A stretch of DNA of 64,000 bases from Brevibacterium antiquum CNRZ 918 (GCF_900169145.1 NZ_FXZD01000006.1:186001-250000); one strand, 5' to 3'. Shown: positions 16,084 to 26,435, numbered from the stretch's first letter. The notes: a model not told the origin generated them from the letters alone. Program-made: numbers and translations.

Positions 16084-18240
16084 ATGAAAGAAACCCTCCA
16101 GTCTGCGCATCATCCCAGCCGGGTCGTGCGCATCCTTGTCCCTGCCGCGCTCATCCTCGTCTGGTTGGCGGTTTTCGGGTTTGGTGGGATGAGCTTCGGA
16201 TCGATTGACGAAGTCGCGAACGACGATCGATCGTCTTTCCTGCCCTCGAGCGCAGAATCGACGAAGGTTCAGAATGAAATCGCGAAGTTCAACGGATCAG
16301 ACGCAATCCCCGCGATCATCGTCGCCGAACGCTCAGGGGGACTCACCGACGCCGACCGGGAAGGACTCGATCGTCTTGCTGATCGATCGACCGAGGTCAT
16401 CCCTGGTGCGCAGGCCTCGCCGGTCATCCCTTCAGAGGACAAGGCGGCAGCGGAACTCATCGTTTCGATTCCCTCCGACGCCGAGATCGGCGATGTTGTC
16501 ACCCAGTTAGAGAAAGAAGCCGGGCAGGAGCTCTCTGACCTCGATTTCTGGGTCAGTGGTCCCGCAGGTTTCACGGCCGATCTGCAGGAGGCCTTCGGTG
16601 GGATCGACGGAATCCTGCTCCTCGTCGCTCTCGGCGTCGTCTTCGTCATCCTCGTCATCGTCTACCGATCACCCCTGTTGCCGATTCTTGTGCTCATCAG
16701 CTCACTCACGGCTCTTTGCGCAGCGGTGCTCATCAATGTCGCCTTGGCTCGTGAAGGGATCGTGACACTCAATGGGCAGGTGCAAGGCATCCTCTTCATC
16801 CTGGTCATCGGTGCCGCTACCGACTATTCGCTGCTTTATATCGCCCGCTATCGAGAAGAGCTGCGGGAAAGCTCGACCCCTTTCCTCGCCGCCTGGAAGG
16901 CGGTGCGCGGTGTGCTCGAACCCATTCTGGCCTCGGGCGGAACCGTCATTGTGGGGCTCTTGTGCCTTCTCCTGTCCGACCTTGGATCCAACTCTGCATT
17001 GGGGCCGGTTGCGGCCGTGGGCATTGCTTGTGCCATGCTCGCCACGTTGACGTTCCTCCCGGCGTTGCTGGCCGCCTTCGGGCGATTGGCGTTCTGGCCG
17101 CGGGGACCCAAATACGGTACTGAACACCCGGTGCTCACCGGCCCGGATGCCACGGGGCTCTGGCCAAGGGTGGGTCGTTTGGTCGCCAAGGGGCCCCGTC
17201 GAGTTGTCACTGGGGTCACCGTGGTCCTCGTCATCGGGTGCGCGGGCTTGGCATTCCTCGATGCCAATGGGGTCCCTCAGAGCGAGTTTGTTCTCGGTGA
17301 CAGTCAGGCGCGCGACGGCCAGGCGGTCATCGATCGTCACTTCTCTGGCGGCTCGGGTAATCCCGCCTATGTGCTTGCACCCAGTGACGAACGTCAAGAA
17401 GTCGCTGAGGCAATTTCGTCGACAGGCGGTATCGACAACCTCGCTCTGGTCGCCCAGGACTCCTCGTCTGGCACGACGCCTATTGACGACAATGGCCAGG
17501 CGAGTACGAGTTCACGGTCGGGGCCCCCTGCCGCAGAACCGACGGAAATCAGCGGCGAGATCATGTTCTCCCTGACGCTTTCCGCTCCTGCCGACTCACT
17601 CGAAGCAGAAGGCACCGTCGAGGATCTGCGGGACAATTTGTCCTCTACCCAGGCACTGGTCGGTGGCAGTACGGCTGTTGATCTCGATACGAACAATACG
17701 TCGTCACGAGACAGAGTGGTGATCATCCCCATCGTTCTTGTGGTCATCACCATCATGCTCGCCCTCTTACTGAGGTCCTTGGTCGCCCCGGTGGTGTTGT
17801 TGGCGACGACGGTTGTCAGCTTCGGCACGGCTTTGGGAGTCAGCGCTGTCATCTTCGAACTTATCGGACAGCCGCAATCAGATCCTTCGGTACCGCTCTA
17901 TGCCTTCGTCTTCCTCGTGGCGCTCGGAATCGACTACAACATCTTCTTGATGACTCGGGTTCGCGAGGAAACCATCACGCACGGAACCAGAGAGGGCACT
18001 CTTCGGGGGCTGTCGGTGACTGGGGGAGTGATCACAAGTGCAGGAATCGTGCTCGCCGCGACCTTCATGGCCCTCCTCGTCCTTCCCATCCAGTTCCTCC
18101 TCCAGCTGTCGATCATCGTCTCCCTGGGTGTCCTCCTCGACGCCTTGATCGTGCGGACGCTGCTGGTACCGGCCCTGTCGCTGTGGATCGGGGATCGTCT
18201 ATGGTGGCCGTCTCGCCTGGCCAAGCCCAGCAAACACTGA
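16084..18240 (+). CDS. MMPL-family RND transporter
   Basis: The 718-residue product has the MMPL/SecDF-like duplicated plan: an N-terminal helix, an extracytoplasmic loop (about 50-165), a block of five helices with the signature LVIGAATDYSLLYIARYREELR, then a second helix and loop (about 390-540) and another five-helix block with VALGIDYNIFLMTRVREE. Such proteins export lipids, siderophores or drugs. In Corynebacterium glutamicum an MMPL gene sits in the carotenoid operon, and a carotenoid cluster follows here; this link is inference. No Shine-Dalgarno sequence is evident. Confidence 0.92.
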   Translation: MKETLQSAHHPSRVVRILVPAALILVWLAVFGFGGMSFGSIDEVANDDRSSFLPSSAESTKVQNEIAKFNGSDAIPAIIVAERSGGLTDADREGLDRLADRSTEVIPGAQASPVIPSEDKAAAELIVSIPSDAEIGDVVTQLEKEAGQELSDLDFWVSGPAGFTADLQEAFGGIDGILLLVALGVVFVILVIVYRSPLLPILVLISSLTALCAAVLINVALAREGIVTLNGQVQGILFILVIGAATDYSLLYIARYREELRESSTPFLAAWKAVRGVLEPILASGGTVIVGLLCLLLSDLGSNSALGPVAAVGIACAMLATLTFLPALLAAFGRLAFWPRGPKYGTEHPVLTGPDATGLWPRVGRLVAKGPRRVVTGVTVVLVIGCAGLAFLDANGVPQSEFVLGDSQARDGQAVIDRHFSGGSGNPAYVLAPSDERQEVAEAISSTGGIDNLALVAQDSSSGTTPIDDNGQASTSSRSGPPAAEPTEISGEIMFSLTLSAPADSLEAEGTVEDLRDNLSSTQALVGGSTAVDLDTNNTSSRDRVVIIPIVLVVITIMLALLLRSLVAPVVLLATTVVSFGTALGVSAVIFELIGQPQSDPSVPLYAFVFLVALGIDYNIFLMTRVREETITHGTREGTLRGLSVTGGVITSAGIVLAATFMALLVLPIQFLLQLSIIVSLGVLLDALIVRTLLVPALSLWIGDRLWWPSRLAKPSKH

Positions 18241-18325
18241 GCAAAAGCACGATAGATCAGGCACCTGCGATGGAAGTGGAATGTCGGTGAAGGTCGATCC
18301 TCCCCTTCATCGCCGATGGTGCGAT

Positions 18326-18871
18326 TCAGTCTGATGCAGAGGAGGTGATGTCATTTCTGGTCTCACGCAGGAAACGGATGACCACTTCGCGTTCGGCGGA
18401 TGTCAACCGGGCTGCGGCATGAAAGCGTCTGGACTGTTGGCGTCCAACAGTTTCCATCGCCGCAGTATAGGTCCCAGGCGTGATGCTGATCGCTTGAGCT
18501 CGCCGGTCACTTGGGTGGGGTGCTCGGGTGAGGTGCTGACTGTACTCCAGCCGATCGAGTAGTTTTGTAGTCGCAGAGGCTGAAATGCCCAGATGCTCGG
18601 CGATGCCTCCAGGTGTGCCGATGGCATCTCGGTGCTTGCAGATGATGAGGTAGTGGATGGCCTTCATGTCTGTGGCATTGAGTTTCATGTACCGTTGCGA
18701 GGCCTCTGACATGGCTTCTTCGGCTTCGCGCAACTGTCCGAAAGCGGACATGAGCTCGCCGATTTGAGCAACAGCTTCAGGTGACATGTTCGATCGGTCG
18801 ATGAGCTTCTGCTGTGGGTCACTCGAGTCGACGTCGTAGACCGCCGACTTCTCGATGCTCGACACGCACAC
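18326..18871 (-). CDS. MarR-family regulator (paralogue of the crtR-like gene)
   Basis: The 181-residue product has the MarR winged helix: IGTPGGIAEHLGISASATTKLLDRLEYSQHLTRAPHPSDRRAQAISITPG. The N-terminal region carries SQRYMKLNATDM, closely matching SRRYMRLNESDM of the protein encoded at 36121. It starts with GTG (18871, or 18865 which is better spaced from GAGG). It sits between the MMPL gene and the ABC exporter genes, whose promoters share a TTCAC/GTGAA dyad, so it probably represses both. The ligand may be a prenyl compound by analogy with CrtR. Confidence 0.87.
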   Translation of the reverse strand: MCVSSIEKSAVYDVDSSDPQQKLIDRSNMSPEAVAQIGELMSAFGQLREAEEAMSEASQRYMKLNATDMKAIHYLIICKHRDAIGTPGGIAEHLGISASATTKLLDRLEYSQHLTRAPHPSDRRAQAISITPGTYTAAMETVGRQQSRRFHAAARLTSAEREVVIRFLRETRNDITSSASD

Positions 18872-18984
18872 CTCGCTGTTGTCTTTTGCTTGTTTTATCG
18901 TCGGGCCGTGTGGGCTCGTCGTGGATCGCCTGTACCCAGTCTAGTCAATGGGATTGAGAGACACCGAGTGAATGGTGAGACGTG

Positions 18985-19006
18985 AACTCTGAGAGTTGAA
19001 TTCAAC
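18985..19006. repeat. Two overlapping short palindromes
   Basis: AACTCTGAGAGTT (18985-18997, 6-1-6) overlaps GTTGAATTCAAC (18995-19006, perfect 12 bp). They lie between the start of the MarR gene and the end of the ABC permease gene. Either a regulator site or a weak terminator for the ABC operon; neither is proven. Confidence 0.4.
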
Positions 19007-19061
19007 GGCGAAGCCCCATGCGACTAATCCTCAGGTGGCACCTCGGGTCATGGGCGGACCA

Positions 19062-19867
19062 TCACGCTCGGGAGACACGGCCGCGTAGGGCGGAGAAGGC
19101 GAGAGTGAAACTCACCGTGCCGACCCCCACGATGGCCACCAGGCCGGGCCAGATGTCGGCCCATATCCAGCCGTCGCTGAGCAGTGAACGAAGGGTGCTG
19201 AGCAGGTAGGTGATGGGGTTGTAGTCGGCGACGACGGACAACCAGCCGGAAAGTGCTTCCTGCGGCAAGAATGCGGTGGTCAGAAAGGCGAAGGGGAAGA
19301 AGAGTAAGAACGAGGAGTTCACTGCCCCAGGGCTCCCGGTTCGCAGCGCAATCGCATAGGGGAATCCGGTGAAGGCAATTCCCCAGAGACCGGCAATGAC
19401 GATGAAGACGATGGCACCGGCGATGCCGGTGGTGAAGTCGACGCCAACTGCGAACCCCAATATCAGTACAGGCACGCAGAGCGCCATGACCAGCACCAGA
19501 TCAGCGACCATCAGCCCCAGGAGGAGTGCCGACCTGCGCATCGGAGTCAGCAGTAGCCGATCGAAGTAACCGCTGCTGATATCGGTGACAAGTCCGCTGG
19601 CTCGAGAAACACCCGTGACGGCAAAGATGATGGCTACCGGCAGTTGGAAAGCCCGGAAGTCCTCCACTCCACTGGCCTCCGCCAGAGGTTCCAATGCACC
19701 GATGTTCACCGCGAAGAAGAAGACCGGGATGATCAATGCGGGAATGACCTCAGCCGGCCCGCGCGGGATCGACCGCAGAGCTCGAGTAGCCACGGAGAAC
19801 AAGTCACGGACGAATCCCGCGCGGTGCGCCTCGGCATCGGCACGGTTCATCGTGCTGGGCGTGGTTG

Positions 19868-19871
<4 letters not shown>
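19062..19871 (-). CDS. ABC-2 type exporter permease (DrrB-like)
   Basis: The 269-residue product has about six membrane segments and the ABC-2 plan of DrrB: an N-terminal cytoplasmic part, ALIIPVFFFAVNIGAL, then FDRLLLTPMRRSALLLG as the cytoplasmic coupling loop, and PFAFLTTAFLPQEALSGWLSVVADYNPITYLLSTLRSLL near the end, a very typical motif. It overlaps the ATPase gene by ATGA (19868-19871). Substrate unknown; relatives export antibiotics and lipids. Confidence 0.9.
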
Positions 19872-20878
<1,007 letters not shown>

Positions 20879-20913
20879 GCGAGCCTCCCAAGCTTTATTT
20901 CACTCAACATAAA

Positions 20914-20928
20914 GTTCACCAGGTGAAC
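20914..20928. promoter_or_regulatory. Putative MarR-type operator upstream of the ABC exporter
   Basis: GTTCACCAGGTGAAC is a perfect 7-1-7 palindrome 36 bases before the ATPase start. It shares TTCAC-N3-GTGAA with the site in the MMPL promoter (16060-16072). A+T-rich sequence with TATATA on its far side suggests the promoter overlaps it. Confidence 0.65.
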
Positions 20929-20940
20929 AGTTATATACTT

Positions 20941-21188
20941 TAAACAATAGGAGTCTCAGCGGGGCATCACAAGACTTTGGGCCACAAAGATGAACTCGTC
21001 GGTCTGCTTCAACTTCTCTCCGCGGCTTCGGAGGATCTCTGCCAGGCCGGCGGCCGTACAGTCTTCCACGGGCTCAACGCGTCGTCGAGGTGGTCACCGA
21101 GGCTGCTGATGTGCGCGGGTTCAGTGAGCAAGAGGCCGCCGGCCTGGCCTAGGGCACTGCTGGGCGGGGTACCGATATGCGGGCGAGG
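20941..21188. other. Intergenic stretch, possible gene remnant
   Basis: No intact gene is visible. In one plus-strand frame a run ending at the TAG near 21150 reads RVVEVVTEAADVRGFSEQ, which looks like real coding sequence, but no start or domain can be seen. It may be the tail of a decayed gene. Confidence 0.25.
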
Positions 21189-21662
21189 CTAGGGGTCAGC
21201 AAGTCTGTCGAGGCTCGCGGCGATCATATCCTCGATATGAGGGTGTGCCCCGGACTCGATCGCTCTGCCCACGAACGGCAGCGAACAGGCGGTCTCGATC
21301 ACCGCGTGAATGTCAGTGAAGTCATCGTCCTGACGCAGCAGGGTGATCTCTACGTGGACGTCGAGAGGAACGCCGGGGATCTCTGCGTCGATATTCATAT
21401 CCGCAGCCGCAGCGGTCTCTGCAACAGGGGCGGATCTGATGTGCTGGATGATTCTGGGATCAGCCCCTAGAAACCTCTGCGCTGCAGGCGGCACTTGGTT
21501 GCCGGACAGAGGCATCGATGCGCTCAGATTGAGCCCCTCGGCGCGGCCCGAGTGGATCGATACGGTCGCTCCGTCTTCACGCCACATCTGTTCATCGGCG
21601 AAGCGGTCGAGAATCTCTGCCGGCCACATCGCCGTTCGACGTTTCAGAGTGCCACGGTGCAT
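21189..21662 (-). CDS. Hypothetical protein, possibly DUF2505-like
   Basis: The frame gives 157 residues with no membrane segment. The last third (EITLLRQDDDFTDIHAVIETACSLPFVGRAIESGAHPHIEDMI as a pattern) resembles the end of DUF2505 proteins, where a lipid-binding-like strand leads to a helix after a Pro-Phe-Val-Gly turn. This is a weak recollection and not a firm call. The start is unclear. It is divergent from the SDR gene at 21797, about 130 bases away. Confidence 0.5.
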   Translation of the reverse strand: MHRGTLKRRTAMWPAEILDRFADEQMWREDGATVSIHSGRAEGLNLSASMPLSGNQVPPAAQRFLGADPRIIQHIRSAPVAETAAAADMNIDAEIPGVPLDVHVEITLLRQDDDFTDIHAVIETACSLPFVGRAIESGAHPHIEDMIAASLDRLADP

Positions 21663-21796
21663 GAAGGCAAGTATGTCATGGTGCAGTACCGTCGGGACCT
21701 GCCGACGGCCGCTGTCGATGTCAGCCGATCACCTCGGCCACCGGCCAGCTGCGCCCTCGGGCGGGATCATTGGAGGCAGAGGCCTATACTCTCAGT

Positions 21797-23290
21797 ATGA
21801 GCCAGGCAACGAAGCGCCCACGCCGGGTTCTGGTTCTGGGCGCAACCGGGTATGTTGGTGGGCGCTTGGTCCCAAGGCTCCTGCGGGCCGGTCATGCAGT
21901 CAGTGTTGCCGTGCGCTCGCCCGAGAAGCTCGCCGAGATGCCGTGGTCGACCGACGTGACGATCTTCACGGTCGATCTCGACGATGGTGATGGTCTGGTC
22001 GAAGCGATGTCAGGTGTCGACGTCGTCTTCTACTTGGTTCATTCGATGAATTCTGGAATCGTCTTCGAGTCTCGTGAAACGCGCTCCGCCTCTCGTGTCG
22101 CTTCCGCTGCAGAATTCGCTCACGTCAATCGGATCATCTATCTCGGGGGACTTCACCCTGACTCTGGTGAACTCTCAGCGCATATGCGCTCACGAGCGCA
22201 TGTTGGGCAGATATTCATCGAGGCTCCCGTCGACGCGATCGTGTTCCAAGCCGGGATCATCATAGGGGCGGGATCGGCATCATTCGAGATGATTCGACAT
22301 TTGGCAACAGAATTGCGTTGGATACCTGCACCGAACTGGGTATCGAATCGGGTTGAGCCTCTGGCGATCCGTGATGTCCTCTACTACCTGGTGTCAGCTG
22401 TTGAAGTCCCTGGTCGGGTGAATAGGTCCTTTGATATCGGATCAGGTGACGTTCTGACCTACGCAGAGGTGATGAGATCCTTCAGCCGAATCGCGGGTCT
22501 CAAGCCACGGCACGTGTTCAATCTGCCGATTCCTGCACCCACTCTGTCGGGGCTGTGGGTGGGGCTGGTCACTCCTCTGCCCTTCACGCTCACGCTGCCG
22601 CTTGTGCAGTCTTTGCAGGAAGACGCGGTTGCCGACGAACACGCCATTGACTCCCTCATTCCCCCTCCTGCTGCCGGTCTCCTCACCTACGAACAAGCAG
22701 TCGAACTGGCGCTCTTCCGGGCAGCGGAGGCGGAAGGAGCAGCCGGTGCGAACCGGGACGCTGACGCCGATGAACTGAGCGAAGCCGCTGATTTTCTGCC
22801 CATTGATCCGCACTGGGCGGGGAGTCAGCTGATCGAAGATGACCGCACCTTTGTCTTTCCCGATCTTCGTGCCCAGCAGTTGTGGACGATCGTTGCCAGC
22901 ATCAGTGGCGAGCACCGGTGGAATTCACAGCCACCGTCATCAAAGCTGAGAAGACTGCAGGACCGTATCTTCGGGAGTGCCGGTCCCAGCCGTGGTCCTC
23001 GCTTTCTCACTGGTGTGAGGGAAGGCGACCCCATCGCCTGTTGGACGATTGTGGAGATGGAACCGACGTCTCGGGTGCTGCTGCGTGCAGAAATTGAACA
23101 CGCGGGGGATATCTGGCTTGAATTCACGATGACGGACCAAGCAACGGGTTGCTCGTTTCGGCAGCGAGCCATGTTCAACCCGTCAGGGGTGCGAAGCCGA
23201 ATCTACTGGGCAGCTGTTACGCCGTTGCGCAGGAAGATCTTTCCCCATATGGCGCGGAACATCGCGAAGGCGGCGAGAAGATTCGCATGA
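21797..23290 (+). CDS. NAD(P)-binding SDR with C-terminal DUF2867-like domain (copy 1)
   Basis: The 497-residue product has an atypical SDR domain in its first half: VLVLGATGYVGGRLVPRLLRAGH as the dinucleotide-binding loop, IIYLGGLHPDSGELSAHMRSR, VFQAGIIIGAGSASFEMIRHL. The last part (from about 350) is a SRPBCC/DUF2867-like region with a DPHWAGSQLIEDDRTFVFPD entry and a FRQRAMFNPSGVRSRIYW end. No Shine-Dalgarno sequence; TATACT at 21785-21790 lies 6 bases before the ATG, suggesting a leaderless mRNA. It is a close paralogue of the 23868 gene. The substrate is unknown. Confidence 0.85.
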   Translation: MSQATKRPRRVLVLGATGYVGGRLVPRLLRAGHAVSVAVRSPEKLAEMPWSTDVTIFTVDLDDGDGLVEAMSGVDVVFYLVHSMNSGIVFESRETRSASRVASAAEFAHVNRIIYLGGLHPDSGELSAHMRSRAHVGQIFIEAPVDAIVFQAGIIIGAGSASFEMIRHLATELRWIPAPNWVSNRVEPLAIRDVLYYLVSAVEVPGRVNRSFDIGSGDVLTYAEVMRSFSRIAGLKPRHVFNLPIPAPTLSGLWVGLVTPLPFTLTLPLVQSLQEDAVADEHAIDSLIPPPAAGLLTYEQAVELALFRAAEAEGAAGANRDADADELSEAADFLPIDPHWAGSQLIEDDRTFVFPDLRAQQLWTIVASISGEHRWNSQPPSSKLRRLQDRIFGSAGPSRGPRFLTGVREGDPIACWTIVEMEPTSRVLLRAEIEHAGDIWLEFTMTDQATGCSFRQRAMFNPSGVRSRIYWAAVTPLRRKIFPHMARNIAKAARRFA

Positions 23291-23353
23291 CCGGCAGCGA
23301 GCAATCCACGATCAGATTCACAATCACCTCGCCACAGGCGCATAATAGAACGT

Positions 23354-23713
23354 ATGACCGAATACAGCCGACCGGAATGGCTCTCCCGCTATCAGGACTT
23401 CAAGTCGCTGTGCTCAGATGTCTGCGGTGAGTTCATTCGCTTCTACCTCACGACAGGCTGCGATCAGATCAGCTATACGCATTCGCAGAACACCGATGGG
23501 CTGCCGAGCTACTCATGTCGGCTCACGGCAGACGACGGCGCGGTGCTCCTACTTGCCCTCGACGACTGGCGGAACCGAATGGAGGACGTTCCCGGTCTGG
23601 TGCGCACCTGGCTGGGGGAGCATTCGGCTCTCAAAGGATGCAAACCCTCCAAGTCTCATTATCAAGGTGACGGATACTGGTTCGAGAAATGGCAGCTGGC
23701 GAACCCGTGGTGA
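23354..23713 (+). CDS. Hypothetical protein of 119 residues
   Basis: The product has no signal or membrane segment; it is rich in aromatic residues and Cys (SDVCGEFIRFYLTTGC, HYQGDGYWFEKWQLANPW). I do not recognise the family. It lies between the two paralogous SDR/DUF2867 genes. CATAAT at 23341-23346 ends 7 bases before the ATG and there is no Shine-Dalgarno sequence, so it probably has its own leaderless promoter. Confidence 0.65.
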   Translation: MTEYSRPEWLSRYQDFKSLCSDVCGEFIRFYLTTGCDQISYTHSQNTDGLPSYSCRLTADDGAVLLLALDDWRNRMEDVPGLVRTWLGEHSALKGCKPSKSHYQGDGYWFEKWQLANPW

Positions 23714-23867
23714 TGCATCCGCGTCTGATTGTCTCGCTGGACGCTCGTCTCGCCGGACACTCTGTCGACCTCAGTCGAGGGAGATTCGAGTTCAAGCCCC
23801 TATTGCCGCAGTGGGCTAGTCTTGCATCACTGAAGTTCCCAGCATGATGACTCCTAAGGATTTGCGC

Positions 23868-25373
23868 ATGGCACAACCTCATCCCGAAACCATCGTTCCT
23901 TCCCCACATCCTCGAACTGTGCTCGTGCTCGGGGCCACCGGCTACATCGGGGGACGGCTCGTCCCTCGACTGCTCCAGGCCGGTCACCGAGTTCGTGTTG
24001 CAGTGAGGTCACCACAGAAGCTCGAGCAGGTGCCGTGGGTGGATCAGGTCGATGTCCATCGCGTCGATCTCGACGATGGGCACGGCCTCGCCGAAGCCGC
24101 CGCCGAAGTCGAGGTCATCCATCATCTCGTTCACTCGATGGGCTCGGGGCACGACTTCGAGAAGAAGGAGGCGGCGACAGCCCATCGGGTCGCCGAGGTG
24201 GCCGAGGCTGCCGGGGTTCGACGCATCGTCTACCTCGGCGGGCTCCATCCCGATAAGGCGGACCTGTCCATGCACATGCGTTCTCGGGCTCAGGTCGGGC
24301 GTATTCTCCTCGACTCGCCAGTGCCGACCATCGCGTTTCAAGCGGGCATCATCATCGGGTCGGGATCGGCTTCCTTTGAAATGGTACGTCACCTCGCCAT
24401 GACGCTGAGGCTGATGCCTGCACCGAATTGGGTCAACAACCGTGTCGAACCCCTGGCCGTGCGTGATGTCCTCTACTACCTTCTCAAGGCCGTCGACCTC
24501 GATGAAGACGTCAACCGCGCCTTCGACATCGGATCACACGATGTCCACAAATATGCCGACATCATGAAGAGGTTCGGTGCAATCGCTGGCCTCAAGCCCC
24601 GTCATGTCCTCGTCCTGCCATTGCCGGCTCCGACATTGTCGGGCATCTGGGTCGGTCTCGTCACCCCGCTGCCATTCACGTTGACACTGCCGCTCGTCCA
24701 GTCGCTGCAGGAGAACGCTGTGACCAAGGACAGCGATATCGACGAGGTCATTCCCCCGCCCCCAGATGGTCTGCTCGGCTACGAACAGTCCGTGCGCCTG
24801 GCCCTCCAGCGCGAAGCCGAGGGTGCTGTCGACACGAATTGGGCTGCCGTGGCCGGCGGACTCGATCAGGCGGCGAAGCCCTTGCCCAATGATCCCGAAT
24901 GGGCAGGAGAACGCGTTTACACCGATGACCGTACTCTGCGCTTTCCTGACCTGACTCCCGAGCAGCTCTGGCCGGTCGTCGAAGGCATTGGTGGGCAGCA
25001 TGGCTGGTACTCGTGGCCGTTGGCGTGGCGGGTGCGAGGTGTGTGGGACAAGATCGTCGGCGGTGCCGGCCTCAACCGTGGACGGCGACTACCGGACCGT
25101 CTTCGAGTCGGCGACCCAGTTGACTGGTGGCGAGTCGAAGAGCTTGAACCGGGGCATCGGCTGCTGCTGAGAGCAGAAATGCGGGTATCTGGAAGGGCAT
25201 GGCTCGAATTCACCACCAGCAAGGCCGGCCGTGGCAGCGACTTGAGGCAAAGGGCGATCTTCATCCCCAAGGGCATCCGCGGCCAGCTGTACTGGGCATT
25301 TGTCTCGCCCTTCCACCGGTTCATCTTTCCAGCCATGGCGAAGAACATCGCTCGCGCGGCAGAAAAGCCCTGA
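23868..25373 (+). CDS. NAD(P)-binding SDR with C-terminal DUF2867-like domain (copy 2)
   Basis: I start at ATG 23868, which has AAGGA 7 bases upstream; ATG 23844 is also in frame. The 501-residue product mirrors copy 1: VLVLGATGYIGGRLVPRLLQAGH, IVYLGGLHPDKADLSMHMRSR, FQAGIIIGSGSASFEMVRHLA, LSGIWVGLVTPLPFTLTLPLVQSLQEN, and an end LRQRAIFIPKGIRGQLYW. The two copies are similar along their whole length, with a single unrelated small gene between them. It lies about 160 bases before crtB and may belong to the light/pigment response. Substrate unknown. Confidence 0.85.
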   Translation: MAQPHPETIVPSPHPRTVLVLGATGYIGGRLVPRLLQAGHRVRVAVRSPQKLEQVPWVDQVDVHRVDLDDGHGLAEAAAEVEVIHHLVHSMGSGHDFEKKEAATAHRVAEVAEAAGVRRIVYLGGLHPDKADLSMHMRSRAQVGRILLDSPVPTIAFQAGIIIGSGSASFEMVRHLAMTLRLMPAPNWVNNRVEPLAVRDVLYYLLKAVDLDEDVNRAFDIGSHDVHKYADIMKRFGAIAGLKPRHVLVLPLPAPTLSGIWVGLVTPLPFTLTLPLVQSLQENAVTKDSDIDEVIPPPPDGLLGYEQSVRLALQREAEGAVDTNWAAVAGGLDQAAKPLPNDPEWAGERVYTDDRTLRFPDLTPEQLWPVVEGIGGQHGWYSWPLAWRVRGVWDKIVGGAGLNRGRRLPDRLRVGDPVDWWRVEELEPGHRLLLRAEMRVSGRAWLEFTTSKAGRGSDLRQRAIFIPKGIRGQLYWAFVSPFHRFIFPAMAKNIARAAEKP

Positions 25374-25393
25374 CCAATCAAGGTCGCAAGCTG

Positions 25394-25412
25394 TTTCGTT
25401 AGCTAAGCTAGC
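25394..25412 (+). promoter_or_regulatory. Putative crtR operator in the crtB promoter region
   Basis: TTTCGTTAGCTAAGCTAGC contains the perfect palindrome TAGCT-A-AGCTA (25400-25410). The first ten bases, and 15 of 19 in all after alignment, recur at 36067-36085 in the idi-crtR intergenic region, so both carotenoid promoters appear to share a regulator site. Confidence 0.55.
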
Positions 25413-25416
25413 AGTT

Positions 25417-25539
25417 ATGTTCTTCACACACAGACGCTGCAGTGCCAGTGGTGTCAATGATGTCTCGACTCGCAGTGCCCACATTCGCCTCAACGCCGCC
25501 ATGGCAGGACCCGTGACGGTCGGAGGTGCTGCGCGGTGA
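25417..25539 (+). CDS. Possible 40-residue leader ORF coupled to crtB
   Basis: ATG 25417 opens a 40-codon frame (MFFTHRRCSASGVND...) that ends with a TGA overlapping the crtB GTG as GTGA (25536-25539). It starts right after the putative operator. No Shine-Dalgarno sequence. It may be chance, since crtB has its own GGAGG. Confidence 0.25.
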   Translation: MFFTHRRCSASGVNDVSTRSAHIRLNAAMAGPVTVGGAAR

Positions 25540-26435
25540 GCAGCTCACCTACCTACGACGTCTTCAGCCGTACGGCGCAACAGGCAGCCAAAGCCGTCAT
25601 CTCGAACTATTCGACATCGTTCGGACTGGCTACCCGGCTGCTCGGACCTGCTCACCGTCATCACATCCGCAACATCTATGCTCTCGTCCGAATCGCCGAT
25701 GAGATCGTTGACGGTCTTGCCTCCGATGCGGGCCTCGACTCGAGCGAGCAGCATGAGATGCTGGAGAACTTCGTCGCCGCGAGTCGCGCTGGACTCAGAC
25801 ATGGCGTCAGCGACAACCTCATCATCCACGCCTTCGCTCAGACTGCGAACGCGACGGGAATCACCGTCGATCTCATCGAACCGTTCTTCGCCTCGATGAG
25901 AGCGGATCTGGAAACACCCAGTGAGCCTTTCGCCCCGGTCCGCGGGTTCGATCAGGACGAACACCGGGCCTACGTCTACGGCTCCGCCGAGGTTGTCGGT
26001 CTCATGTGCCTCAAGGTCTTCCTGTGTGGTCAATCCCGAACGCCGGCCCAGACCGAGAAGCTCGAATACGGTGCCCGTCAGCTTGGAGCCGCATTCCAGA
26101 ACATCAACTTCCTCCGCGACCTTGCCGACGACAGTCTGCGACTTGGCCGCAGCTACCTCACCGCTGAAACCCGACTCACCCAGACCGAGAAAAGCGCATG
26201 GGTGACAACGATTCGCCAGCAGCTGACCAACGCCGACGACACGATTGCACTGCTGCCAAAAGATGCCAGAGCCGCGGTGAGAAGTGCTGCGGCGCTCTTC
26301 ACCGCCCTCAACGACAAGATCGCAGACATCCCCGTCGATCGTCTCTATCGGGAGCGTGTGCGCATCCCCAACGCCCTCAAAGCTCAACTCACGGCGAAAG
26401 CGCTGCTGGCCACGGCAAAGGAGAACAGGGCATGA
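25536..26435 (+). CDS. crtB: Phytoene synthase
   Basis: The 299-residue product joins two GGPP into phytoene. The family signatures are clear: YALVRIADEIVDG (first Asp-rich DxxxD), RGFDQDEHRAYVYGSAEVVGLM, and GAAFQNINFLRDLADDSLRLGRSYL (second Asp-rich). The GTG start has GGAGG 9 bases upstream. It overlaps crtI by ATGA (26432-26435), so the two are translationally coupled in a plus-strand operon, separated from the other crt genes, which are on the minus strand. Confidence 0.95.
   Translation: MSSSPTYDVFSRTAQQAAKAVISNYSTSFGLATRLLGPAHRHHIRNIYALVRIADEIVDGLASDAGLDSSEQHEMLENFVAASRAGLRHGVSDNLIIHAFAQTANATGITVDLIEPFFASMRADLETPSEPFAPVRGFDQDEHRAYVYGSAEVVGLMCLKVFLCGQSRTPAQTEKLEYGARQLGAAFQNINFLRDLADDSLRLGRSYLTAETRLTQTEKSAWVTTIRQQLTNADDTIALLPKDARAAVRSAAALFTALNDKIADIPVDRLYRERVRIPNALKAQLTAKALLATAKENRA

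Noticed and set aside
15854..16087. 77-residue plus-strand frame before the MMPL gene
   Set aside because: It overlaps the MMPL promoter and start and has no ribosome site.
20977..21192. 71-residue plus-strand frame
   Set aside because: No ribosome site or family likeness; another frame in the same stretch looks more like a coding remnant.
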